The position numbers were made by a program, and so were the translations under genes. From positions 10,062,001 to 10,126,000 of the forward strand of contig CM055613.1 of assembly GCA_029379385.1 (NCBI GenBank): 64,000 nucleotides of DNA. The letters run 5' to 3'. Below the pieces are notes generated by a model. That model did no database searches. It worked only from the letters and a program-made list of their open reading frames with translations, and had not been told where the DNA came from. This document shows positions 38,549-49,400 of this stretch, one piece after another (position 1 is the stretch's first letter; each line of letters begins with the position of its first letter). The stretch is from Quillaja saponaria. Taxonomy: Eukaryota > Streptophyta > Magnoliopsida > Fabales > Quillajaceae.

Positions 38549-39052
38549 CTAAGGGTATATTTAGATGGAGGAGAATGGAGGGAAATGAAGGAAATTAGAG
38601 GGTAACGTATATTTTCTGTTGTTTGAGAGTTTTTTGTTTAAGATAAAAGGAGAGGAAATGGAAGAACACATGTATCTCTTCAAATCTCTCTAAACTTCAA
38701 AATTTTAATTCTTCCAAATTTGGAGGATTTAGAATGAGAAAACAAGTACTTTAATTTCTTACTGTAATGTCAAATATACCCTTATCATTTTGATTATATA
38801 TATGCTAAAACTCAATTAAAACATCTTAATAGAAAAATCGTAAAAATATGAATATTTTATCATTTCTTCTCATATCTCCCCAACTCCCAAATAAGAATTG
38901 TACATTATCCTTTCCTCTTTTCTTCTTTTATTTTTATTTTAACTTCCAAAGAGATATGTTAAGTGTCAATTTTCCTTCTCTTTCCTCTTTCTCATTTTCC
39001 TTTATTTACTATCCTCTCATTTTCTTTCAAACTCCCAAATAAACCTTTAGGG
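38549..39052 (+). mobile_element. MITE-like element 1
   Basis: The left end AAGGGTATATTTAGATGGAGG and right end CTCCCAAATAAACCTTTAG form an imperfect terminal inverted repeat (GGTnTATTTGG against CCAAATAAACC). The body is rich in GGAGAGGAAATGGA and AT tracts and has no coding capacity. It sits inside unit A between the LTR-like repeat and the HSP101 5' sequences. Confidence 0.55.
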
Positions 39053-39530
39053 TCTATTTGGATGGAAGGGAACAGAGAGAGAGAAAGAATAGTAGAGGGT
39101 ACATATCATTTTTCTTCATTTAGGAATTTTTTTTAAAAGAAGTGAGAGGAAATTGAGGGGTACATGTACCCTTTCAAATTATTTCAAAGCTAATTTTTCT
39201 AATTCCTCTAAATTAGAAATATTTAGAATGAGAGAAAAATATACATTAAAATATTTGCATATTGTGACTAATATACCATATTCTTTTTATTTAGTGTCTT
39301 CTAATATCTAAATAAATTATTTTACAGGCTTAATCGAATAATTATTTAATAGTACTGTCATCTCCTCTGCTTTTCAATTAACTCCCAAACAGAAGATGTA
39401 TCTTATTATTTTCTCTACTCTCACTTTAGTTTTTTAAACTTCCAAATAAGAGAAATAATCAGTTTTATTCTTTTCATACTTTCCTCTCTTCTCCTCTCAT
39501 CTCCTTTCAAACTCCTAAATATACCTTAAA
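39046..39530 (+). mobile_element. MITE-like element 2, abutting element 1
   Basis: It starts TTTAGGGTCTATTTGGATGG and ends ACTCCTAAATATACCTTAAA, the same terminal pattern and internal order (ACAT-ACCCTTTCAAAT, AATTTAGAATGAGA) as element 1. Its left end overlaps or touches the right end of element 1, so the two stand head to tail. Confidence 0.55.
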
Positions 39531-39554
39531 AAAAAATTTCTCAGTTTTCAAATA

Positions 39555-40347
39555 GTGTATGATTCATAATTTTCTTTGTATATATAGTTTCTCGTCGACA
39601 ATCGACACTACTTTAGAACTTAATTCTTGGACCGTTTTAGTTTATTATTGTAGTCGTTTGTTTGTTCTAAAAAGAACACATGAATCCAAAAAAGTTTACC
39701 TACAAGACAAGAGAGTATCTTTGGGCTCATGAACTAAAAATTAGTCATGATCACGCACAATTCACTCCCATCCATCTTGTTGTTGCTTTAATTTATGATC
39801 CTACTAGAATTTTCTTCTAAGCAATCTCAAATACTGGTGGAGATTAGGCTGCACATGTTGCGGATAGAGTGTTTAATCAGGCATTGAAAAAGTTACCATC
39901 TCAATCTCCTTATTCTTCTCCATCTAGAGAAGTTCCAACAAGTACTACTCTTGAAGATGCTCAAATTAGGGACTTGTTGAAAAAGACTGGTGTTCCTATT
40001 GCAAAAGTGAAATATGAGGTGGAGAAGTATGAAAGTGAAATATGAGGTGGAAAAGCTTAGAAGAAATGAAGGAAAAACAGTGGAAAGTGCTTTTGAAGAT
40101 ATAATGGAGACCTTGTCGAGCAAGCAGAGAAGCTCAATCCGGAAATTGGATAAGATTAAAAGATTATGAGGGTATTAAGACTTCTCTCAAGGAGGGCGAA
40201 AAATAACCCAATTCTCATAGGAGAGCCAAGAGTTGGTAAAATAGCTGTGGGTGAAGGTTTAGCACATAAGATACTCAGAGAGGAAGTCCCCAATAATCTT
40301 GTTGATGTGAGGCTTATTGCCTTGGACATGGGTGCACTATTTAGATG
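39555..40347 (+). pseudogene. HSP101: HSP101 (ClpB) 5' leader and N-terminal pseudogene fragment
   Basis: HSP101 is the cytosolic ClpB-type disaggregase needed for thermotolerance. 39590-39632 matches the leader copies in units B and C. An ATG at 39680 begins 'MNPKKFTYKT', the family N terminus, followed by 'HAQFTPIHLVVALIYDPT', 'ALKKLPSQSP', 'QIRDLLKKTGVPIAKVK' and '[20 protein letters not shown]'. The Walker A is altered (GEPRVGKIA for GEPGVGKTA). Lesions include in-frame stops, loss of the segment between 'TSTTL' and 'EDAQI', and a 28-bp tandem duplication near 40007-40052 that shifts frame. The fragment ends in 'ALDMGAL', where sequence like a MITE end (CTATTTAGATG) begins. No intron is visible within it. 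It is not functional. Confidence 0.85.
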
Positions 40348-40615
40348 AAGGATAATGTGTGGAGAGAAAATGAGAAGAAAGGGTAATATACATTTTTCTT
40401 TATTTTGGAGTATTTTTTTTTAATGGAGGGAGAAGAAATGGAGGGATATATGTATTCTTCTAAATCCTTCAAAATTTTAATTTCTCTAAATTGAAAGGAT
40501 TTGGAAGGAGATGATAAGTACTTTATAATTTTTTATTGTAGTGCCAAATATACCTAAATCATTTTTATTAAATATCTACTAATACTCAATTAAAATATTT
40601 TATCTAGATTTTTGG
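40338..40615 (+). mobile_element. MITE-like element 3 (partial), at the HSP101 breakpoint
   Basis: From CTATTTAGATGAAGG the sequence follows element 1: GGAGAGAAAATGAGA, a TTTTGGAGTATTTTTT tract, GGAGGGAGAAGAAATGGAGG, TTCAAAATTTTAATTTCTCT, and CAATTAAAATATTTTA. Only the left two thirds are present. Its start coincides with the end of HSP101 similarity. Confidence 0.55.
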
Positions 40616-41650
40616 CTAAAGTATGACTTTATTGAACCCTTTAATTTATGATTTACAATCATTAACAATTCACTAATTGCATAATATTGGATTTTTTTTT
40701 AGGCACAGAAAGGTGCAAGTTATTTATCAACAAAAGAAAAAAAACATTAAAGTTATTTATGAATAAGTGCCACACTTAAAACAAACATTTTTATTGGCGA
40801 ATAAAGAATTTTGTAGCTTAGTGTGACGGTCTACACTTGAGTACCCTCTAAAACACATAAGAATATTTTGAGAAATGAACTTTTTATTAAACCTTCAAAC
40901 CTCTTACAAGTTGCTTGCTTGTTTACAAATGAGCCATTTACCCTATTTATATTAGTTCGACTTCTTAACTAATGATGGTGATTTATAACATCCAACTATT
41001 CTTATTAGTCTTCAAGAATTTTTTTTTAAATATATAAATATTTATACAACTCCAGAAAATATCTAGACCCACTAGAATTATAAACAAGATTTTAGAGTAT
41101 TTTATATTTTTCCAAACCTTTTAGAATCTTGTAGAATTTTCTAAAAAGTTTTAAAGCTTTTGGCAACCTTAAGGAACCTTTGAATCTTTTAGATTCTAGA
41201 ACCTTTTGAAATCTTTCAGAATCTTCTTGGAACTTGTAGAAAAAGTTTAAATGAGTACTACAAAGATATCGAGTCATCGTCAGGCATTGAATCAGCAAAA
41301 TGTGATACCAGATATTTCTAACTTATAGATGTCTTGCTTCTTAAGAAAGACTTGAAAATCTCAGCCACCATCATTGCATCTTTCTCACACCAAATTCAAA
41401 TTCGTTTATTTGCTTAGAAGTTTCTTTCCCAGTTTCTAAACGTGGAGCGTTTCACGATTTTTTGTGTGCATATAACTTCTCGTTGACAATCGACACTACT
41501 TTGGAATTGAATTCTTGGATGCTTTCTTTCCTCTTTTGCGTAAAGGTACGTGAAATTCTACTCTTCTTTATTAATTTCTAAAAAATTTCTTCTTTTGGGG
41601 CTTGATGTAATTCTTTCTTTCTACTTCTTCCTCTCACTTTTTTTCTCTAT
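40616..41650. repeat. Duplicated block, unit B: flank, LTR-like repeat, HSP101 promoter and leader
   Basis: 40625-40820 matches the flank of unit A. 40822-41307 is the LTR-like repeat (on this strand TGTGACGG...TGTGATA, so TG...CA-like on the minus strand). 41330-41480 is a promoter-like segment with a perfect heat-shock half pair (AGAAGTTTCT at 41416-41425) and a CATATAA box. 41479-41545 matches the HSP101 leader (GACAATCGACACTACTTTGG) and ends at a good splice donor AAAG|GTACGTG. No HSP101 coding sequence follows. Confidence 0.6.
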
Positions 41651-41929
41651 CTTTCGGGGGTGAGAAGCTATTTATCAATATTTTCCTTTTTTATGAGAAA
41701 ATCATGTAAGTGTCCTTCTTAATATTATCATGTCGTCTCCTCTATCATAGCATAATAGTCTTAATATTCATGGCAACCTCCCTGATATCACTAGCCTCAA
41801 AGTACTACTCAAGGCTTCATATCCCTAGCATTTCTTGACCTACTATAATTCTTGGGTTGTGGAACATCAACCTCAGGGGAGGCATTCCAATGCCCCAAAT
41901 GCCACTTAGACACTCGAACCTCTCACTAG

Positions 41930-42600
41930 AATGCTAAGTCAGCGTAACCTTTACCCAAATTTTAGAGAATGAAAGTGTGAAGAGACAAGAGTACTTTAAG
42001 AAATGAATGCTTTATTAAACTCTCAAAGCTCTTACAAATTATTTGCTTGCTTACAAATGAGTCATCTACTCCAATTTATATTACTCAACCTCCTTAACTA
42101 ATAATAAAAATTTATTACATCCAATGGTCCATATTAGCCTTCTAGAATTCTTTTAAAATATTCTTGGAACTTGTAGAAGAAGTTTGTTTGAGTGTCACAA
42201 AAATATCCCATCATCGTCTAAGTGACATGAAATAGGTAACGAATCAGAACAATGTGACACCAGACCCTAGTAGTGAATATTTTCGAGGCTTCCAGATGTC
42301 TCTTTCCTTGCTTTCGTTTAAGAATGACTCAAAAATCTTAGCCACCATCATTGCATCTTGCTGACACTAAATTCAAATTCCTTTATTTGCTTAAATGTTT
42401 CTTTCCAGTTTCCAAACAGAATGCGTTTTTCAATTTCTTTGTGCATATAGTTTTTCATCGACAATCAACACTACTTTGGAACTGAATTCTTAGACCGCTT
42501 TCTTTCCTTTTTGGCTTTAAAGTACGTGAAATGCTACTCTTTTGGAAATTTTCTTCTTCTGGGTTTGATGTAATTCTTTCCTCTTTTTTCTTAATGATGA
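41930..42600. repeat. Duplicated block, unit C: LTR-like repeat, HSP101 promoter and leader
   Basis: About 41960-42259 is the third LTR-like copy (GAAATGAATGCTTTATTAAAC, TTGCTTGCTTACAAATGAG), ending TGTGACA. 42290-42450 parallels the unit B promoter segment (CTTAGCCACCATCATTGCATC) but lacks the clear heat-shock pair. 42458-42531 matches the leader, followed by AAAGTACGTGAAAT. No coding sequence follows. Confidence 0.6.
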
Positions 42601-44383
42601 ATTTATAGTTTAAAACGCAGTGTTCTTTTCATTTTTACAGCTAGACAGGCATTGTATTCACAACTACATTGTTGTAATGTTTGTCTTTAGTGCAGTTGCA
42701 TTGTTTACTTGTGGGCTTGTAGGGATTGTGACTGGCTTTGGCATACCTTCGTGCTTTTACTAAAATTAGATGAGATTTCGAACTTTAGTTCTTCATTCCT
42801 TGGTCCACTAAATGAGGCATTACCTATACATCATGTAGGATGTATAATCTAATTCTTACGTGCCATCACTCCCTGTATGTAACTTTTTTCCCATGCGATC
42901 ACCCTGCCACATTGTATGCCTGACATGTTTGTGTAAACAGATTTATATAGTTCAACATATAAGTAGTTGCTAAGAAACTCATTCAAAATCGAGATTCAAT
43001 GAGATTTACTATTCATTCTTAATTTCAACATGAATTTCGATCCAAATTCTTAGTTTCCTTGAGTTTCTACAATTTTTTCTCAGCAACCAAACAGACTATA
43101 TTGGAAAAATGGTTGCAATAAAGAGAAGTTCATTGAGAAGAATCAGTTGACCATTTGTTTTGGTTCTGGAGAATGATGTTATGAAGATACACCTAGCAGA
43201 AAAGCTGAACCAACATTTTGGTAGGTACATCTTATTTTTCCTGCAAGTAAAATCAAATTGGGTTTAATTAGGGGTGTAAATGAACAGTAAATCATTTATG
43301 AGTTACTTGTTAAGTGTTTACTCCAGCATGGTTCATTTGTTAAACAAGTCAAACTTAATTTTAACAAAACTCAGAAAAAAAATTCAAGTAGTTTGTTTAA
43401 TAAAATTTATATATTATTAATATTTTCTATTTAAAAGATAACCTTATAATACATATATTATGAAAAAGACCAAATATTTTAGCTTAGTAATTATTATTTT
43501 GTTTGCTCTTTAATATGTTCGGGTTTGAGCTTTCTTCACAATCACAAAACGAATTTTGACGAGTGAGCGAGGTTATAATAAATTCAAGTGAAAAATGGAT
43601 AAACCGTAAATTCAAGCTAAGCTAAGCTAAGGCCGGGTGAAAAATGGGCATACCAAGTACGAGCTCCGAAAATCTCGGATTGGACTCCACCAGTTTATTC
43701 CCTAACTTTTTAACAGCTCAAACTTGGAATTAGAAGAATGGGATATGAAAATTTGAGGAGATCTCAGAAACTTGCTAGTGGCCTTTAGTTAGATCCAGGT
43801 GTAAATTGGGCCTTCTTTTGAGCTTTAAGCGTCACGAACTGTCAAAACGAATGAGATTCTCTTATTCACGATGTGCAATTTTGGATTGGGAGAGAATGTA
43901 TAGTGAATGCCCATGAATTTCTTGGAGGGCATAAGCCATTAAGGAAAGAACATTAAATGGGATGTGACAGGGATTTCCAAACAATTGTACAAATGAAAAT
44001 GTGAAAACTTATAGAGAATGTCTGTACCAAAAAAAAAAAAAAAAAAACTTATAGAGAATGTCATGAAAGTACATAGTTAATGAAATGTATGTATATTAAG
44101 AAAAAAGTAACTTATGGAGGATGTCATGAAAGTACATAGAAAAAAGAAGTAACCCTAGTTTTTTAGGAATCTGATGACCAAGCTACCTTCGGCTGTTTGC
44201 CAAAGTTGTGCTCATATGGAGTTTCCTTTTGACTGGTTATGGGTTAATAAATTTTTCCCAATCAGAAGTTATCATTTTAAAATTAGATTGGATTACCACG
44301 TCCTATGTCAATTATAAATTTTATATATAAAAAATTACTTAAAAGTGAATCCGAATTCCGCAACTTAAACACTAAAACCCATT
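42601..44383. other. Intergenic DNA with small repeat remnants
   Basis: At 43270-43630 a segment starting AGGGGTGTAAATGAACAG resembles the common plant non-autonomous repeats with that left end. At about 44004-44130 the word CTTATAGAGAATGTC (with one variant) occurs three times, the first two separated by a run of about 20 A. No gene is seen. Confidence 0.4.
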
Positions 44384-45043
44384 GAATTATCTAAAGATGC
44401 TGCTTTAATTTGGTTTTAGCTTGATTTCTATATTTTTAAATAAATTTTTCTAACAAATGTCCTGAAAATATTTTTTAAATTATAATAAATGATATTTTTG
44501 AATATTAATTTTTTAAAAAAATATTAATTTATGTAGTAAATAACAGTAAAATGATTATGATCAATTATTATAATAAATGTTATAAATTTTTTATTTACAT
44601 AAATTTAATTAATATGTTTTTTCTTGGTGTTTGAGCTAGTGCAAATTAGCTAGATGCTATTTGCTAATATTCAAGACCTAATTTTCTTTTATATGAATTA
44701 TCTAAAGATGGAGCTTTAATTTGGTTTTGGCTTGATTTTCATATTAATTAGTGAATTTTTTTAACGAATATCCTAAGAATACTTGTTTAATTATAACGAA
44801 TATTATTTTTAGATATTAAATTATTTTTAAAATATTAAATTATATATAAAATAATACTAAGATCATGATCAAATATCATAATAAATATTATAAATTTTTT
44901 ATTTATAAAAACTTAATAAATATTTTTAAAACACTCTTTCAAAAAAATATTTCATAACTATACGTTTTTTTTGTGTGTTGTGCTAGTGCTAATTAGCTAG
45001 CTATTTGCTAATATTCAAGACCTAATTTTCTTTTATATGAAAA
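44384..45043 (+). repeat. Two-copy tandem duplication, 311-bp period
   Basis: GAATTATCTAAAGATG begins copies at 44384 and 44695. Both continue through GCTTTAATTTGGTTTT, ATCATAATAAATnTTATAAA, and GTGCTAATTAGCTAG to TATTTGCTAATATTCAAGAC and CCTAATTTTCTTTTATATGAA, ending near 44694 and 45041. The copies have diverged by substitutions and indels, so the duplication is old. Confidence 0.8.
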
Positions 45044-46459
45044 TTCCAATTTTTCTTTCGTTTATGGTAATTAATTATATATTTACTCTATTCTTTTGGG
45101 GCCAACCAATGGGTGTGACTCAACTATTAGCAAAAACAATGGGTGTAACTCAACTAGAAAGGCACGATTTTTGTTCCAGAAAGGTACAAGTACAACACAA
45201 GCATGAAGATACTTACCTAAAGTATGTCTCTTTATTTTAATACCCTCTAATTAGTATTAATATTAATTAATTGAGTACAATGTAGGGCCCCATATTCATA
45301 TTATTGGGGTCCCCACGCCCTTTCATCGCGAGCATCTAAAAGCTATAAAATAATAAAACTCTTCCAATTATTTTATCTTAATTAATTAAAAAGTATTTTA
45401 AAAATATTATACATCCCATAAAAATCATTAAAGAAATCAATTACTCATCATTATTAAAATTTAACCATATTATCAATATACAATAAAAACATTTTAAATA
45501 TATATTTACTTTTGGTACAAAAAACATTCATTGAGTCTAAGCTATACAATTAATAATAACTCTCTCATTATTTATAAATTCTCATCTTAAATGAAATCGA
45601 GATTGATACTATATTGTAGTATAAATCAATATAAATTAAAATTTAGAAAAGAAACATTTCGAGCATTTTTTGAATATTATTTCAATTATTAAGTTAATTC
45701 ATTGTTATTATTAATTAAAATTATTTTAATTATTTTGGCATGCGCTGATATATTTCAATTATATTTCATTAAAACATATTTTGATTTAATCTTCAAAATT
45801 GTCAGTGATATTTTGTTAAAATGACACTAGACATTAAAGAAAAACTTTTTATTGTAATATATATGTACACAATATATTCATCTTCTTTTTTTTCCAAGAA
45901 AAGAAATTGTTGGGAAAAGAAAACAATTATTAGACTCAAGAAAGTAAGCCGTTAAAACTTTCAAAAAATATATGATTGTGATTCTAGAATTTTTGTTTAG
46001 TTTATTAAACAACTAAGTTTCAGTTTTTTTTTATACATTGATAAATAGAGTCCGATAAATTTGGTGGTAGAAAACCATATTATCATACTCTTTGTTTACC
46101 TGTTTGTTCCACAGAACTAAACCCTGTAACTCTGTAAGCTTTCGCGAGTCCCCAAATGAAAGTATTGATATGAGGTAAAGAAGAGTTTTACTGGTCTTAC
46201 AGACAGCAAGAATTACTAAAAAGCACTCACAAACCGACATCAAACGCTCTGGGCCACTATCATCCCATCACCGGCTACATCAAACTCTCACATGTTATAT
46301 TTTGTCCTCATACTCTTCACCTCACCATTTTTCTTCACACGCCCACTTGCTCTGCTACTCTGATACCCTCTTTCTCTATCTCTCTGAGCTGTTCTGGGCT
46401 TTGTATTTGTGCACCATTGCTACCTTTTCCAACCCATCCCAATTGTTCTTTCCTCAACA
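45044..46459. other. AT-rich region and PDCB promoter side
   Basis: Mostly AT-rich non-coding DNA. The last 200 bases (46260-46459) are CT-rich (CTTTCTCTATCTCTCT), fitting a plant 5' UTR for the gene that follows. Confidence 0.4.
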
Positions 46460-49400
46460 ATGGCTGCCTTAGCTCTTGTAGTTCTTCTTTTGGCCATGAC
46501 TGGTCATTCAAGTATGCACTTGCTCTGCCATATTCCCTCTTTACTTTCTTTTTTTTCTCCTTTTACACTTAATTTATGCAGATTTAGTGTACAAAGTACC
46601 ATTCATTTTGGTTTAAATTTGGACTGTGTTCAATATATAACCTGGGTTCTTGATAATTTTATTTTTTTTGAACAAAATGATGAAAAGATGTATTTTTGTT
46701 GATAGGTATGATAGTGGGTAAGATATACATTGTTATTTATGTATTATGGAGCTGCTTCTCCAACATTTTCTTTTGGAAGTTTTTGAAATATGGGTTAGAA
46801 ATTGCTCTAGCTAGTTTACATTTTGTTACTTTTGTTCATCTTCTAAACTTTTCTGCCTGGCAGATTTAGATGTTTATTTTTTCTACTTCATTAATTCATG
46901 TTTTTCATTTAAATTCTCAACTATCACCCTTTTTTTTTTTGTCTTTTTTGTAAATCTTAGGTTATTTATCTTGTTTCTTCTGATTTTTGTTGCTTTTCTT
47001 GCCGACACCAACTAGTTTAAGATTTAAAGCTTAGTTGAGTTTGAGATTTTTTTCACCTGTGCTGGAGATGGACTGGCATTTTTCTCTTTATTTTTTTCCA
47101 TGATTATTTGGGTTTATTTACTTAATTTTTGTGGGGAATTCTGATAGGTGCTACTTGGTGCGTCTGCAAGGGTGGACTTGGTGACGCTGTTCTGCAGAAG
47201 ACCTTGGACTATGCTTGTGGAGCTGGGGCTGACTGTGGTCCTACCCATCAAGGTGGGGGTTGTTTTAATCCAAACACCGTCAAGTCTCACTGCGATTATG
47301 CTGTTAATAGCTACTTCCAAAAAAAAGGCCAAGCTCAAGGTTCCTGTGATTTTTCAGGCACTGCATCCATTTCAACATCTGACCCCAGTAAGTTCTTACA
47401 AATCTCTATGTTCTCACACTTTTCAAACTTCATTTTTTTTTTCTTCACATTATAGGCATATAAGAACACATAAAGCTTTCTTCTTTTTTTTTTCTTTTTT
47501 TTTTCCTAATCTGTTGCCTGGTGATATGCAGGCATTGCTGGTTGTTCATTCCCTTCAAGCGCTAGGTATGCTATATATTTTTTCTTTTTGTTTTTGTTCT
47601 GGAACAACAGTAATTTGGGGTATGGGAGAATTTTATGAGAGTGAATTTTCTAGATATTGATTGAGTGAATTGGGTTTGCAGTCTCCAATTGGCATTTTGA
47701 TTGAGACCTTACACTAAGAAAATCCTTAAAATCCAAAAAAACGAAAACAGCATTTGAAATGCTACAGAATTGGACGATTGTGGGTCGCAAGCGTTTTTTC
47801 TTGAGTACATAATTGGATGAGGTCACCCATGCATTATTTCTATGAAGAATGTGGATTTATGTAGGAAACTAATGCAAGACTATCGATTTAAATGTTTTCA
47901 TTATTACATTCAAATTCTTAGACAGGATGATCTTCCTCCCACTCCTCAATGGAAGAAGTCTAGGAGCTTCTGTAAAGTAAAAAATGCATAGGTAGTAAGG
48001 TCAGCTGAATTCGGCCAAATTAATTATCTAGCCAAAAGGAAGGGGATTTTAAAACAATCTTGTGGTCTAAAGGTGGCCTTACTTTTTGTTATGCTGTCTC
48101 TTGGATTCATTTCCTTGCTGAAAAAACACTTGATTTTAGAAACATATTACGATTTCCCACTTGGTGGAGTGGGCATCTTCTCTTTTTATTGAGAAAAAGT
48201 ATGGCTTTTGAAAGAGTTTCATTTCTCGTCTTGGATATTTGATAGTTTTCCTTTTAGATGCCCTCCACCCTATGATTTCTAGTAGGGAAAGATTAACACC
48301 CAACTTTAATTTAAATAAATTTTATCAATTGACCATAATTTTAGCCCCATGATGATGTCTTCGATAGATGAATGCTAATTAATTGGTCGCATAGCTGTAG
48401 GTCTGATCTTTAACTTTCATTTTTTGCAAAGGAGTCTGCAATAATTGGGATCCTATGTCTTTTTCGTAGAGATTGATTCTTGTGAGGATGAGCTGTGAAA
48501 ACGGTAACAAGTAACAACAAAACACACGTACGAGTTTGTCCCCACACTGAATGTTACTACTCTGGCTTATAGGTAAACACACAGTACCAACCCATGAGGT
48601 GCCTTCAGTCAAAAATAATGGACACCAATAAAAGTGGTGCTGGGTATAAAGAAATTGGGCCTGTACAAATGAAAATTGCAGTAAACAGTGTTTCTCCCTG
48701 TGCCACCTTTATGGTGGGACAATAATTTTGAATTTGATGATAAGATATAGTACAATACAGCTTTGGGATAGTCAAATGCTTTGAGATCTGAGCCAACTTT
48801 TGAATTCTTGGATTTCTCGATGGATGTGCATGAGTAGCCTCACTTCACCACCTTATAGGAGTACTCTTCGTTCTAGTAACTTGTTTCTCTAGCCTCACTC
48901 TACTGATTTTTCACCATGCCAATAGTTAGTGCTCTAGGACTATTTGGTAAGGGGATTACAACTAGGACACTGGATTGCCACAAAATTAGCAGGCCAAAGT
49001 TTATTCTGTTTTCACCCTTATACCTAATATTAAATATTTTATGCTTTATTGTAGTATATAATAAGTGAGTGCTAAGTGCACGGAGAAGAAATTTAATCAG
49101 TCACTCATATGACGGATCTTTTGAAATAGGATGTCAAATGATGAGCATATGCTTTATAAGATGAGACATTTGTTGTCTAATAAGAGCCAAGCTGTGCCCA
49201 TCTTCTGTAAGCAGCTTTTGATATTGGATGCATTATCTGCACTAGAATAGTTCCAATGACTTCAATGGGATTGAGAACCACGTGTCATTTATTATTATAT
49301 GCATTTAATTACTTCAAAGACTGATCTGTAAAGGAGTTTATGAATATATGGTTAAGGTATCAGCTTTTAACCAACATGTTTGAAATGTAAGGTATTGGGA

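Noticed and set aside
40166..40348. Sixty-codon ClpB ORF as a functional small protein
   Set aside because: It is one frame segment of a disrupted HSP101 fragment with an altered Walker A and upstream stops and frameshifts.
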